A DNA stretch of 64,000 nt from Chitinophagaceae bacterium (GTDB taxonomy: Bacteria > Bacteroidota > Bacteroidia > Chitinophagales > Chitinophagaceae): positions 248,001-312,000 of the forward strand of contig JADJVB010000012.1 in NCBI GenBank assembly GCA_016710745.1, in the 5' to 3' direction. Each line of letters begins with the position of its first letter. Positions within the stretch are counted from its first letter, which is position 1. Shown here piece by piece: positions 34,412-42,785 of the stretch. The notes below the pieces were generated by a model that was given only the letters and a program-made list of their open reading frames with translations, was not told the origin of the DNA and did not search any database. Position numbers and translations under genes: made by a program.

Positions 34412-35983
34412 TTAGTCAGTGATTTTGTGACCGGCATTAACCCAATTTGTTATAATTGCCTTTTCGGCTGCAGTCAGTAATGGCTGCGGATTTTTTGGCA
34501 TTCTTACCCAACCGTTGCCATATAGGACACTGGTTTGATTGATCTGGTTCCATTTGGATACGATATTGCAATCAGAATCGAAATTATAACCCGCCGCATT
34601 TTGACCGGAACCAATATGACAGCTGCTGCCATTGCATCTTGAGGATACCAGATTCCGAACCTGAAGGAATAGCGGGCCGCCCGGAGTTACACCAACCGTT
34701 ACCGATTGCGTTTTAGTACATCCGTTCACATCTTTCACACCCATTAAATAATTTCCTGCATTAAGGTTCAAAAAGGCATTACTGGTTTGATAGGCACCGC
34801 CGTTAATATTATAGGTAAACCCTGTAGAACCTGTTGCGGTGATGGTTATACTTCCATTATTTGCGGGTGTTACGCAGGGCGTTGTTTTAACTACAGCTGC
34901 GGTAATTGAAATATTTACAGTATTGCATGGATTTGTTGCGGTAAGTATTACCTGCTTGCTACCCAGGCACCCATTCGAATTTTTTGCGGTAATGGTATAT
35001 GTACCTGCAGCAAGATTCGAAAAGGTACCGCTGGCTTGAAATATGCCGCTGTTTAAACTATAGGTAAATCCTGTGCCCCCTGCAGCAGTTGCCGTTATTG
35101 ATCCATTACTCTGACCCGATGTTGGATCTACCTGCGTAGTTGACACAACAACGGTAACACCGGCACATGGATTAGCCGAACCCAGGGCTACTGTTGTAAT
35201 ACCCGTGCAGCCATTTGAGTTTTTTGCGGTAATGGTATAGTTGCCCGCAGCCAGATTGTTGAAAACCCCGCTTGCCTGGAAAGCGCCATTGTTTATGCTA
35301 TAGGTAAATCCGCTGCCTCCCGTTGCTGATGCTGTTATTGAACCGTTAGTTTGGCCGGTTGTTGGTTGAATAACGGTAGTGGTAACCACCACGGTAATAC
35401 CGGCGCAGGGGTTATTTGTTCCAATTGTAATTTGATTTAAACCGATACAGCCTGTTAAACTCTTTGCAGCTACAACATAGCTTCCTGCCGCTAAATTTGA
35501 AAAGGTATTGGTATTTTGAAATGGCCCATTATTCAGGCTAAAGGTAAATCCTGTACCGCCGGTAGCCGTGGCTGTGATGGATCCATTCGATTGACCGGGG
35601 GAGGCGTCGGTCTTCGTAAGGGATACAGTAATGGTTATGCCCTGGCAGGGATCATACGAATCAATTTGAATAACCAGCGTATCGGTACAACCATATGAAT
35701 TTTTGCCAACGAGATTGTAAGTCCTGAAAGGCTCAAGCCCCGAAAAATAACCCGTATCCTGGAATGGACCGCCATTTAAGCTGAAACTAAAACCGGTACC
35801 ACCACTGGCGGTGGCAGATATCGTTCCGTTATTTTGATTCAGCGTAGCGGGCGTTTGGATGGCAGTTATGCTAAAACTTCCGTCGCATTCGGGCACCTGT
35901 ATCTCATGTTTACAGGCAAATTGTAAAATTACGATAGCAAATGCCAGCAAGGCTGCTATTTTAAAACTAATTCTCTTCTTCAT
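34412..35983 (-). CDS. Lipoprotein of five SprB-type repeats with a c-type heme-like C-terminus
   Basis: The 523-residue product has a lipoprotein signal (LQFAC, Cys about residue 24) and then five tandem repeats of about 80 residues, each with NGSITATATGGTGFTYS-like and AAGTYTITAKNSNGC-like stretches. The three middle ones are almost identical. The last about 90 residues change character: CNGSSCH (CX4CH) and then RMPKNPQPLLTAAEKAIITNW, the layout of a planctomycete-type cytochrome c domain. SprB repeats occur in large gliding adhesins; a repeat stalk ending in a heme domain is an unusual combination. It is transcribed away from the LytTR gene, in the same direction as the other envelope genes. 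Confidence 0.85.
   Translation of the reverse strand: MKKRISFKIAALLAFAIVILQFACKHEIQVPECDGSFSITAIQTPATLNQNNGTISATASGGTGFSFSLNGGPFQDTGYFSGLEPFRTYNLVGKNSYGCTDTLVIQIDSYDPCQGITITVSLTKTDASPGQSNGSITATATGGTGFTFSLNNGPFQNTNTFSNLAAGSYVVAAKSLTGCIGLNQITIGTNNPCAGITVVVTTTVIQPTTGQTNGSITASATGGSGFTYSINNGAFQASGVFNNLAAGNYTITAKNSNGCTGITTVALGSANPCAGVTVVVSTTQVDPTSGQSNGSITATAAGGTGFTYSLNSGIFQASGTFSNLAAGTYTITAKNSNGCLGSKQVILTATNPCNTVNISITAAVVKTTPCVTPANNGSITITATGSTGFTYNINGGAYQTSNAFLNLNAGNYLMGVKDVNGCTKTQSVTVGVTPGGPLFLQVRNLVSSRCNGSSCHIGSGQNAAGYNFDSDCNIVSKWNQINQTSVLYGNGWVRMPKNPQPLLTAAEKAIITNWVNAGHKITD
34900..35680. repeat. Tandem 240-base coding repeats inside the SprB-type gene
   Basis: The repeats of about 80 codons recur around 34960-35180, 35200-35420 and 35440-35660 with long shared blocks such as TTTGCGGTAATGGTATA and the flanks around each CCATT. 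The high nucleotide similarity of neighbouring copies could allow copy number to change by recombination. Confidence 0.7.
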
Positions 35984-36188
35984 AAACCTTGTAGTTAATT
36001 AATTAATAAATAGGTTGATAAAAGCATGGTTGATACTTTTTAACTTATTTGCTAATGGAGGGTTTATGTAGAATTATTATTGCAGAACTAAAAATTGGGC
36101 CAGGTATTGTAATCAATCAGTAAAACATTGCTGAATCTGTAAAAATGAGCGCTGAATCTGTTTAAGAAAGTATCCGTCAATAAAGTGT

Positions 36189-36671
36189 CTATTCCGAAAG
36201 CCATTTTTTAAAGTCATTGGCTCTGTCTATGGCAACAATTGCAGGTGTTTTACCGGTAGGGGAGAGTTTTACGATTATTCTGGATCGGGTATGCGCTTTC
36301 ATTTCATCAATGGCATGATGGCCAATTATAAATTGCCGGTTAATTCGAAAAAATTTTTTTGGGTGCAACCTTTTTTCCAATTGGTCAAGTGTATGATCAA
36401 TAGGCAGGTGTTTTCCATCAATTGAACACACAAAATTGGTTTTATGCTCAGCATAGAAATAAGCGATATTTGAAATATCAAGGGATTTTATGGTGTCGCC
36501 TAGCTTTATTAGAAAACGGGTTTTATAAGTTGGAGGTTCCGTTATTTGCGATTCCAGATAATCATTGAATACATGGCTTTCAATGATCAACGACTCAGGA
36601 ATGTTTTGGGCAATTATTTGTTGTAAATGCCGCAGGTTTACTTTAGCCACCTTGAGAGATAGTATTTTCAT
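36189..36671 (-). CDS. Stand-alone LytTR-type DNA-binding regulator
   Basis: The 160-residue protein has a LytTR DNA-binding domain at about residues 55-158: the segments RFLIKLGDTIKSLDISNIAYF, then the HTLDQLEKRLHPKKFFRINRQ and FIIGHHAIDEMKAHTRSRI stretches are all typical. The N-terminal 50 residues do not form a response-regulator receiver and no Asp phosphorylation site is visible, so the protein is not a normal two-component regulator. It lies 200 bases upstream of the SprB-repeat gene on the same strand and divergent from the large barrel gene, so it could regulate either. Confidence 0.85.
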   Translation of the reverse strand: MKILSLKVAKVNLRHLQQIIAQNIPESLIIESHVFNDYLESQITEPPTYKTRFLIKLGDTIKSLDISNIAYFYAEHKTNFVCSIDGKHLPIDHTLDQLEKRLHPKKFFRINRQFIIGHHAIDEMKAHTRSRIIVKLSPTGKTPAIVAIDRANDFKKWLSE

Positions 36672-36886
36672 ATGTATAAAAAATTGCTGGCGGCTTATTT
36701 GTATAATGGTAATTTGGGCATTTTACCAGGGATATAAATACCTATCAAATAATGTTCCAAAAAATAACCGGATTTAATTGCATTGTATAATTGAAGGATT
36801 TGTATAAGATTATTTTATTCCCGCGGGGAATTAATCATCTTAGCCATATTATTACTAATTTTAACACTACTAATCCCCAGGAACTA

Positions 36887-39800
36887 TTGAAGCTTATAAG
36901 GATATATTTACTCCTGCTGTTTATTTTTCATGTGCATGTACTCCATGCACAAACAAATCCACCGTCTCGTTCCAACCTTCGTAAAATGATGATCAGTACC
37001 ACCGAAAAAACCGTGAAACTCGATTCACTTAGTTTGGTACCCGGTTCTGTGATCATCAAAGATGTATCGCCATTTTATTATAAAGTTGATGACGTTAATG
37101 CCACGATCACCTGGCTGGAAAAACCACCGGTTGCAAGGGCGGAAATAAGTTTTCGTGTGTTTCCTTATAAATTGAACGCGGTGATCAGCCATTTGAACTA
37201 CGACAGCATCCGGTACAATTTTCTGAGCAGTAAACCATTTACCATTACAACCGGTGCTAAACAAACCAATCCGTTAACCGATTTTGGCAATATAAAATCG
37301 GAAGGAAGTTTTGGCCGTGGTATTTCATTTGGCAACAGCCAGGACGCGGTGGTTAGTTCCAGCCTTAATTTACAATTAAATGGTTTTATTGGCGATAGCC
37401 TGGAATTAACGGCTGCCATAACAGACAATAATATTCCGGTTCAACCCGACGGGAATACACAGGACCTGCGCGATTTTGACCGTATCTATCTTCAGGTAAG
37501 AAAAAAGAGCTGGCAGGCAAATTTTGGTGACATCGATATTCGCCAAAGCAAAAATTATTTTCTGAATTTTTATAAAAGATTACAAGGCGTTTCATTTATC
37601 ACCGACAATAAGATCACAAAAAATATCTCCAATTCTTTGTTGCTGAGCGGAGCCATTGCCAAAGGAAAGTTTACAAGGAATCAGTTAACACCCTTTGAAG
37701 GGAACCAGGGGCCATATCGCCTTACCAGTCCTACTTTAGAATTATTTTTTGTTATACTCGCCGGCACCGAACGGGTGTATATGGATGGGGAGCTATTGCA
37801 ACGGGGCGAAGATCAGGACTATGTAATCAATTACAATACGGCAGAATTGACCTTTACCCAAAAAAGACTGGTTACCAAAGACAAGCGGATACAGGTTGAA
37901 TTTGAATATGCCGACCGGAATTTTTTGAATTCGCAGATCTATGTAAGTGATGAAGTAAATTTTAAAAACAAATTTTTTCTGAATGTTGGTTTTTACAATA
38001 ATGCTGATGCGAAAAATTCTTCTATTAACCAGGTTTTAGATACCCGGCAGAAACAATTTTTGGCAGATATCGGCGATGCCGTTGACCAGGCCTATTATGA
38101 AAATGCCGTACGCGACACCCTCACAGCGGGTAAAATACTATATAAAAAAATCGACACTTTATACAACGGAGGCTTACACGATTCCATTTATGTTTATTCG
38201 GTTAACCCCAATGACGAATTATATAGCCTGGGATTCACCTACCTCGGAACCGGAAAAGGAGATTATACGCCGCTTTCAAGTGCTGCCAATGGAAAAGTTT
38301 TTACCTGGGTACAGCCCGATGCCGCAAACAATAAGCAAGGTGATTATGCGCCGGTGATTTTACTGATCTCACCAAAGAAGCAGCAGTTGATCACCATTGG
38401 CGGCGAGTACGTTTTCAACAGCAAAACCAGACTCAAAGCCGAAGTGGCCATGAGTAATTACGACGTAAACCTGTTTTCAAAAAAAGATAAAAACAATGAC
38501 CGGGCCTTTGCAACCAAAGTTCAATTCATTAAAGAGGCCACTAAAATAAAATTATTCCAAACCCCGCTGTTATTGCAAACCAGGCTGGGCTACGAGTACG
38601 TGCAGGAAAGATTCAGGCCAGTTGAGCGTTTAAGAAATATTGAGTTTTTACGCGATTGGACCTTACCTTTTGAGATCGGCCCAGCAGAAGAACATATTGT
38701 AAACGCAGCCATAAAAGTTGGCGACACAACCGGTAATTTTTTAGAGTACGAGCTAACCAGTTACAACCGGGGCGATAAATATAGCGGGTTGCGACATACG
38801 TTAAACAGCTATAATGACTATAATGGCTGGCAGCTTACCAATCAATTCAGCCTTACATCCATCAATAATGCGGATCAAACGGGATCGTTTTTGCGTCCAT
38901 CTGTTAATCTAAGCAAAGATCTGGCACGTTTAAGAAAGATGCAGGTGGGTATCAAATACAACAGTGAAATCAATAACCTGCGGTATAAAAACAGCTATTC
39001 ATTGTCGGCATTTAGCTATGCATTTAATGTATGGGAACTCTACCTGCGGTCCAATCCTGCCAACGCGAATAAATGGGGTGTTTCCTATTTTACCCGAAAT
39101 GACCAGTTGCCGGTTGGGTATACACTGCAAAGGGCCGACAGAAGCGATAACTATAATTTTTTCACCGAGTTGATGAAAAGCGAAAAACACCAGGTTAAGC
39201 TGAATATTACGTATCGAAAATTGCAGATATTTGATGCTGCCATCAGCCGGCAAAAAGCCGATGAAAGTTTGTTGGGGCGGGCCGAATACTATGTTAATGA
39301 GTTAAAAGGCTTTATCGTAGGCAACGTGTTATATGAGTTGGGTTCGGGCCAGGAGCAGAAGCGTGAGTATACCTATGTAGAGGTTCCGGCCGGGCAGGGC
39401 GAGTATACCTGGATCGACTATAACAACAATGCCATTCCTGAATTAAATGAATTTGAAATTGCGGTTTTTCAGGATCAAAAAAAATATATCCGTGTTTTTA
39501 CACCCAGCAATCAGTATGTAAAAGCCAATTATGTACAGTTCAATTATAGTTTTACGCTCAACCCAAAGGCTATTATAAAACCTGGTGCCTCGGGTTTTAT
39601 GCGGATATTGTCGAGGTCAAGCACCAGTTCTGCCCTGCAGATCAATAAAAAAGATATCAGCAGCGGTTCATTCCAGTTCAATCCGTTTACCGACAAACTG
39701 GTGGATACCACGTTGATCAGTTTAAATTCATATTTATCGAATACATTATTTTTTAACAGAAGCAATATTAAGTGGGGATTTGATATCACCCACAGCATAA

Positions 39801-40381
39801 ATAATGGAAAATCACTGCTGAGTTATGGATTCGAAAGCCGGCGGCTACGCAACCTGGTTACTAAACTGCGGTGGAACATCAATCGCAGTTTTACCACGAC
39901 ACTGAGTTATAAGCAGGTGAAAAATGTTTTAAATACCAAGGGGCCAAAATTCGACAACAGAAACTACCTGGTATTGCAGAATATAATAGAACCCACCATT
40001 TCCTACGTGTATCAGTCTACATTAAGAGCCAGTTTATCGTATGCCTATGGTAATAAAAGAAATACGATTGATTCGATGGAAACCGCTACCAATCATGTTT
40101 TAACTGGTGATGTACGGCTCAATATATTGTCCAGCATTTCCTTGAATGCCCGGTTCTCATTAAACCAGATCAGCTACGCAGGGTATCCCGGATCGGCCAA
40201 TACAACGGTGGGTTATATCTTGCTGGATGGGTTGTTACCGGGTAAAAATTATTTGTGGAATCTGGAATTTACAAAACGATTGGCCGGGAATATAGAGATC
40301 AGTGTGCAGTACGAAGGCCGAAAACCGGAAAATACAAGAACCATTCATATCGGCAGGGCGTCTATCAGGGCGATATTTTAA
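36887..40381 (+). CDS. Very large predicted outer-membrane beta-barrel protein
   Basis: The product is about 1160 residues when read from a TTG at 36887, which directly precedes a signal peptide (KLIRIYLLLLFIFHVHVLHAQ core) and follows AGGA at the expected spacing; an in-frame TTG at 36791 would add an unlikely 32 residues before it. The N-terminal 350 residues look like periplasmic strands (SPTLELFFVILAGTERVYMD and a YVINYNTAELTFTQ segment); the rest alternates aromatic-rich strands up to a terminal Phe (SIRAIF), as in outer-membrane proteins. I do not recognise a family. It could be a translocon, receptor or large porin. Confidence 0.75.
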   Translation: MKLIRIYLLLLFIFHVHVLHAQTNPPSRSNLRKMMISTTEKTVKLDSLSLVPGSVIIKDVSPFYYKVDDVNATITWLEKPPVARAEISFRVFPYKLNAVISHLNYDSIRYNFLSSKPFTITTGAKQTNPLTDFGNIKSEGSFGRGISFGNSQDAVVSSSLNLQLNGFIGDSLELTAAITDNNIPVQPDGNTQDLRDFDRIYLQVRKKSWQANFGDIDIRQSKNYFLNFYKRLQGVSFITDNKITKNISNSLLLSGAIAKGKFTRNQLTPFEGNQGPYRLTSPTLELFFVILAGTERVYMDGELLQRGEDQDYVINYNTAELTFTQKRLVTKDKRIQVEFEYADRNFLNSQIYVSDEVNFKNKFFLNVGFYNNADAKNSSINQVLDTRQKQFLADIGDAVDQAYYENAVRDTLTAGKILYKKIDTLYNGGLHDSIYVYSVNPNDELYSLGFTYLGTGKGDYTPLSSAANGKVFTWVQPDAANNKQGDYAPVILLISPKKQQLITIGGEYVFNSKTRLKAEVAMSNYDVNLFSKKDKNNDRAFATKVQFIKEATKIKLFQTPLLLQTRLGYEYVQERFRPVERLRNIEFLRDWTLPFEIGPAEEHIVNAAIKVGDTTGNFLEYELTSYNRGDKYSGLRHTLNSYNDYNGWQLTNQFSLTSINNADQTGSFLRPSVNLSKDLARLRKMQVGIKYNSEINNLRYKNSYSLSAFSYAFNVWELYLRSNPANANKWGVSYFTRNDQLPVGYTLQRADRSDNYNFFTELMKSEKHQVKLNITYRKLQIFDAAISRQKADESLLGRAEYYVNELKGFIVGNVLYELGSGQEQKREYTYVEVPAGQGEYTWIDYNNNAIPELNEFEIAVFQDQKKYIRVFTPSNQYVKANYVQFNYSFTLNPKAIIKPGASGFMRILSRSSTSSALQINKKDISSGSFQFNPFTDKLVDTTLISLNSYLSNTLFFNRSNIKWGFDITHSINNGKSLLSYGFESRRLRNLVTKLRWNINRSFTTTLSYKQVKNVLNTKGPKFDNRNYLVLQNIIEPTISYVYQSTLRASLSYAYGNKRNTIDSMETATNHVLTGDVRLNILSSISLNARFSLNQISYAGYPGSANTTVGYILLDGLLPGKNYLWNLEFTKRLAGNIEISVQYEGRKPENTRTIHIGRASIRAIF

Positions 40382-40389
40382 GAGTAGGA

Positions 40390-40410
40390 ACGCTCCGGGC
40401 GACCTGAATC
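40390..40410. repeat. Short repeat element copy A
   Basis: CGCTCCGGGCGACCTGAATC here resembles 42724-42744 at about 15 of 21 positions. It sits between the convergent barrel and coiled-coil genes. It is reported as one of a pair; the function is unknown. Confidence 0.45.
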
Positions 40411-40428
40411 TTACAGCCACCATTCATG

Positions 40429-41430
40429 CTAACTGAATAGTCCGCCCTTTTTTAATATCCTGATTCCTTCACCAATTTTAAAGCCATTATTATACACTTC
40501 AATTTTATATTCGCCTGTCGCGAAACTTGAATTTTGCTTCCAGTCTAAACTTAAGGTTTGTCGCTGTCCCTGCGTATAATTAATGTCGATCTTATGGGTG
40601 AAATATTTTTGAGCTCCGTCACGGGTACTGAATTTTCCCGAACCCAGGGCTTCCACGGCCAGTGGTTTACCATCCGGATCGGTAATACATATGTACAATT
40701 TTTTTTCGCCCGATTGGGCAACCCGGTTTTCATCAATGTCGAATGAAATACGAAGTTTATCAACCCTTTTGGCAACGGTGGTTACCTGTTCTTTGCCGCC
40801 GTTTTTTTCATTGATACCTAAAATCGAAAAATTTGAAGCGTGTAATGTTGATGCAATATCAATTACACCCTCTTTTTCCATTATAACATTGTTTGCCGAA
40901 TCAAAATTTCTCTGAAAATTATCGCGTTGCTGAGTAACTGATCTTTTTTCCTCCGTTAACACTCTTTTCTCAGCTTGCAGGGTTTCTACCTTTGTTCGGT
41001 ATCCCTGGATATCCTCCTGCAGGGAAGTTATCAAAACTTTAGCCTGGGCCAGTTCTTCGCGGGTAGCGCCAACCTTCGATAATAGCTGTTGAATTTTATT
41101 TTGCTTTTCCCTGATTTCACGGTCTCTTCTGAATATAGTGCTGTCCTTGCTTTGAACCATATTGGCACTATGGGTTTTAATTTGATCATACATCATGGTT
41201 GCCTCTTCAAGTTCTTTCTTCAGTTGATCCCTTTCGGATGAGGTATTGGTGATCACGAGGTCTTTTTGCTGAATGGTTTCCCTGGTCTGACTCTTGTCCC
41301 AGATAATATAAGCCCAGGTGCCTAAAAGTGCAATAACCAACAAAGCGATCAGGTAGTCACGTTTTTTGGTTTGCCAGGAGTTATCCGGCTTTGCTGTATT
41401 TTCTGCGCTGGGATAGTTTTCGAAACTCAT
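40429..41430 (-). CDS. Membrane-anchored coiled-coil protein, unknown function
   Basis: The 333-residue protein has a hydrophilic N-terminus, one membrane span at about residues 25-44 (YLIALLVIALLGTWAYIIW), a long coiled coil from about 55 to 190 with regular heptad-like Glu/Lys/Leu/Gln content, and a C-terminal beta-rich domain (about 215-333, KLRISFDIDENRVAQSGEKK then LSLDWKQNSSFATGEYKIEV). The topology suggests a cytoplasmic N-terminus and a periplasmic stalk and head. No family name comes to mind. A -7 element lies at 41516-41523. It converges with the barrel gene. Confidence 0.8.
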   Translation of the reverse strand: MSFENYPSAENTAKPDNSWQTKKRDYLIALLVIALLGTWAYIIWDKSQTRETIQQKDLVITNTSSERDQLKKELEEATMMYDQIKTHSANMVQSKDSTIFRRDREIREKQNKIQQLLSKVGATREELAQAKVLITSLQEDIQGYRTKVETLQAEKRVLTEEKRSVTQQRDNFQRNFDSANNVIMEKEGVIDIASTLHASNFSILGINEKNGGKEQVTTVAKRVDKLRISFDIDENRVAQSGEKKLYICITDPDGKPLAVEALGSGKFSTRDGAQKYFTHKIDINYTQGQRQTLSLDWKQNSSFATGEYKIEVYNNGFKIGEGIRILKKGGLFS

Positions 41431-41515
41431 TTTTTACAATTTTTCAATCTCAGGCAACCCCGTTGTTAAAAATAGATTCTTCTGATAATGTGCTAATTAG
41501 TCGCCAATATTATGC

Positions 41516-41523
41516 CAAAGGTA
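41516..41523 (-). promoter_or_regulatory. Candidate -7 element for the coiled-coil gene
   Basis: TACCTTTG on the minus strand matches TAnnTTTG exactly, 86 bases before the ATG at 41430. The 5' leader would be about 80 bases. Confidence 0.4.
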
Positions 41524-41677
41524 ATCATAGCGCTGGGGAACGTAAAAAAGCGGCCCGTTATTGCTGTGTTAAAAAGATTTACGCATTTTAAAGTATGGAT
41601 GTTCAGCCCCAATTGACAGATAATATAAGCGTTGTGACGAAATTTCCGCTGTACCTCTACCGTAAAATGCTAAATAC

Positions 41678-41685
41678 TATCTTTG
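41678..41685 (+). promoter_or_regulatory. Candidate -7 element abutting the holA start codon
   Basis: TATCTTTG matches TAnnTTTG exactly and ends four bases before the holA ATG (41690), so transcription would begin on or next to the start codon. No exact -33 TTTG was found at the ideal spacing. Confidence 0.45.
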
Positions 41686-41689
41686 GGTT

Positions 41690-42715
41690 ATGAGTGCGGA
41701 AAAAATCATCAACGACTGGAAAAAGAACAGTTTTAAAAACATATACTGGCTCGAAGGGGAGGAGGATTATTATATTGACATGATCATGGATTATGCAGAG
41801 CACAAGATCCTGAGCGAGGCTGAAGCCGGGTTTAATTTGACTGTATTTTATGGTAAAGACGCCGACTGGGCGGCCGTAGTAAATGCCTGTAAACGATATC
41901 CCATGTTTGCCGAACGGCAGGTTGTGTTGCTGAAAGAAGCGCAACAAATGAAGGATTTGGAAAAGCTCGAATCCTATGTAGAAAACCCGTTAAGCGCTAC
42001 CATCTTTGTGGTTGGCCACAAAACGAAAACACTTGATAAAAGGGGAAGACTGTATAAACTATTGAAAAAATCGGCCGAAATATTTACGTCCGATAAAGTG
42101 AAAGACTACAAACTACAGGAGTGGATCGGCGAATATGTGCGGAGCCAGGGATATAAAATAAGCACAAAAGCCATCAGCCTGTTAGACGAACACCTGGGTA
42201 ACGATCTAAACCGGATAGCGAACGAGATAGAAAAACTGGCATTAAATTTAAAAGGGAAAGAAGGCCTGCCTGCCGGTAGGCAGGAAATAACGGAGGATGA
42301 TATAGAGAAATATATCGGTATCAGTAAAGAGTACAATGTTTTTGAATTACAGGCGGCGATTGCCAAAAAAGACCTGGCCAAAGCCTTGCGTATCCTTCAG
42401 TATTATGAAGGAAACCCCAAGGCAGGACCAATACAAATGGTATTGCCGGCTTTATATGCCAGTTTTAACAAAATTTATACGGTGTTTGGTATGAAAGAAA
42501 GAACGGAAGCTGCGTTGAAACCTCATTTCTATTTTAATCAATTTGCTACACGAAGTGCTATGGAAGCCATCAATAATTATGGATACGACGGAATAGAAAG
42601 AATTTTATTATTGCTGCATCACTATAATTTAAAGGGAGTAGGCGTTGGCGATACCGGTACTTCTGATGCGTCGCTGATGAAGGAAATGGTGGTGAAGATG
42701 ATTGCCGCTAAATGA
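41690..42715 (+). CDS. holA: DNA polymerase III subunit delta
   Basis: HolA opens the sliding clamp as part of the clamp-loader complex. The 341-residue protein shows the delta-type AAA+ organisation: NSFKNIYWLEGEEDYYIDMI at the start, YPMFAERQVVLLKEAQQMKD near residue 70, the LDEHLGNDLNRIANEIEKLA segment near residue 165, and the helical C-terminal domain. An in-frame insertion of about eight residues (GLPAGRQ) near residue 195 is encoded by the palindromic repeat at 42265-42284, in a loop just before EITEDDIEKYIG. The reading frame is preserved and the protein is otherwise normal. Confidence 0.95.
   Translation: MSAEKIINDWKKNSFKNIYWLEGEEDYYIDMIMDYAEHKILSEAEAGFNLTVFYGKDADWAAVVNACKRYPMFAERQVVLLKEAQQMKDLEKLESYVENPLSATIFVVGHKTKTLDKRGRLYKLLKKSAEIFTSDKVKDYKLQEWIGEYVRSQGYKISTKAISLLDEHLGNDLNRIANEIEKLALNLKGKEGLPAGRQEITEDDIEKYIGISKEYNVFELQAAIAKKDLAKALRILQYYEGNPKAGPIQMVLPALYASFNKIYTVFGMKERTEAALKPHFYFNQFATRSAMEAINNYGYDGIERILLLLHHYNLKGVGVGDTGTSDASLMKEMVVKMIAAK
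42265..42284. repeat. Palindromic repeat inserted in frame within holA
   Basis: CCTGCCTGCCGGTAGGCAGG is an imperfect 20-base palindrome that codes for the LPAGRQ residues. Related copies occur outside genes at 43723-43738 and 45140-45159. Its presence inside an essential gene shows that the element can enter coding sequence without breaking the frame. Confidence 0.8.
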
Positions 42716-42723
42716 GGTGGGGC

Positions 42724-42744
42724 GCTTCAGGCAGCCTGAATTAT
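42724..42744. repeat. Short repeat element copy B
   Basis: CGCTTCAGGCAGCCTGAATT contains the odd palindrome TTCAGGC-A-GCCTGAA and resembles the element at 40390-40410. It lies just after holA, between two convergent genes. No T-tract follows, so a terminator role is doubtful. Confidence 0.5.
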
Positions 42745-42785
42745 AATTGAATGCTGTAATTTTTTCCGGCAAAATGACCAATGCA

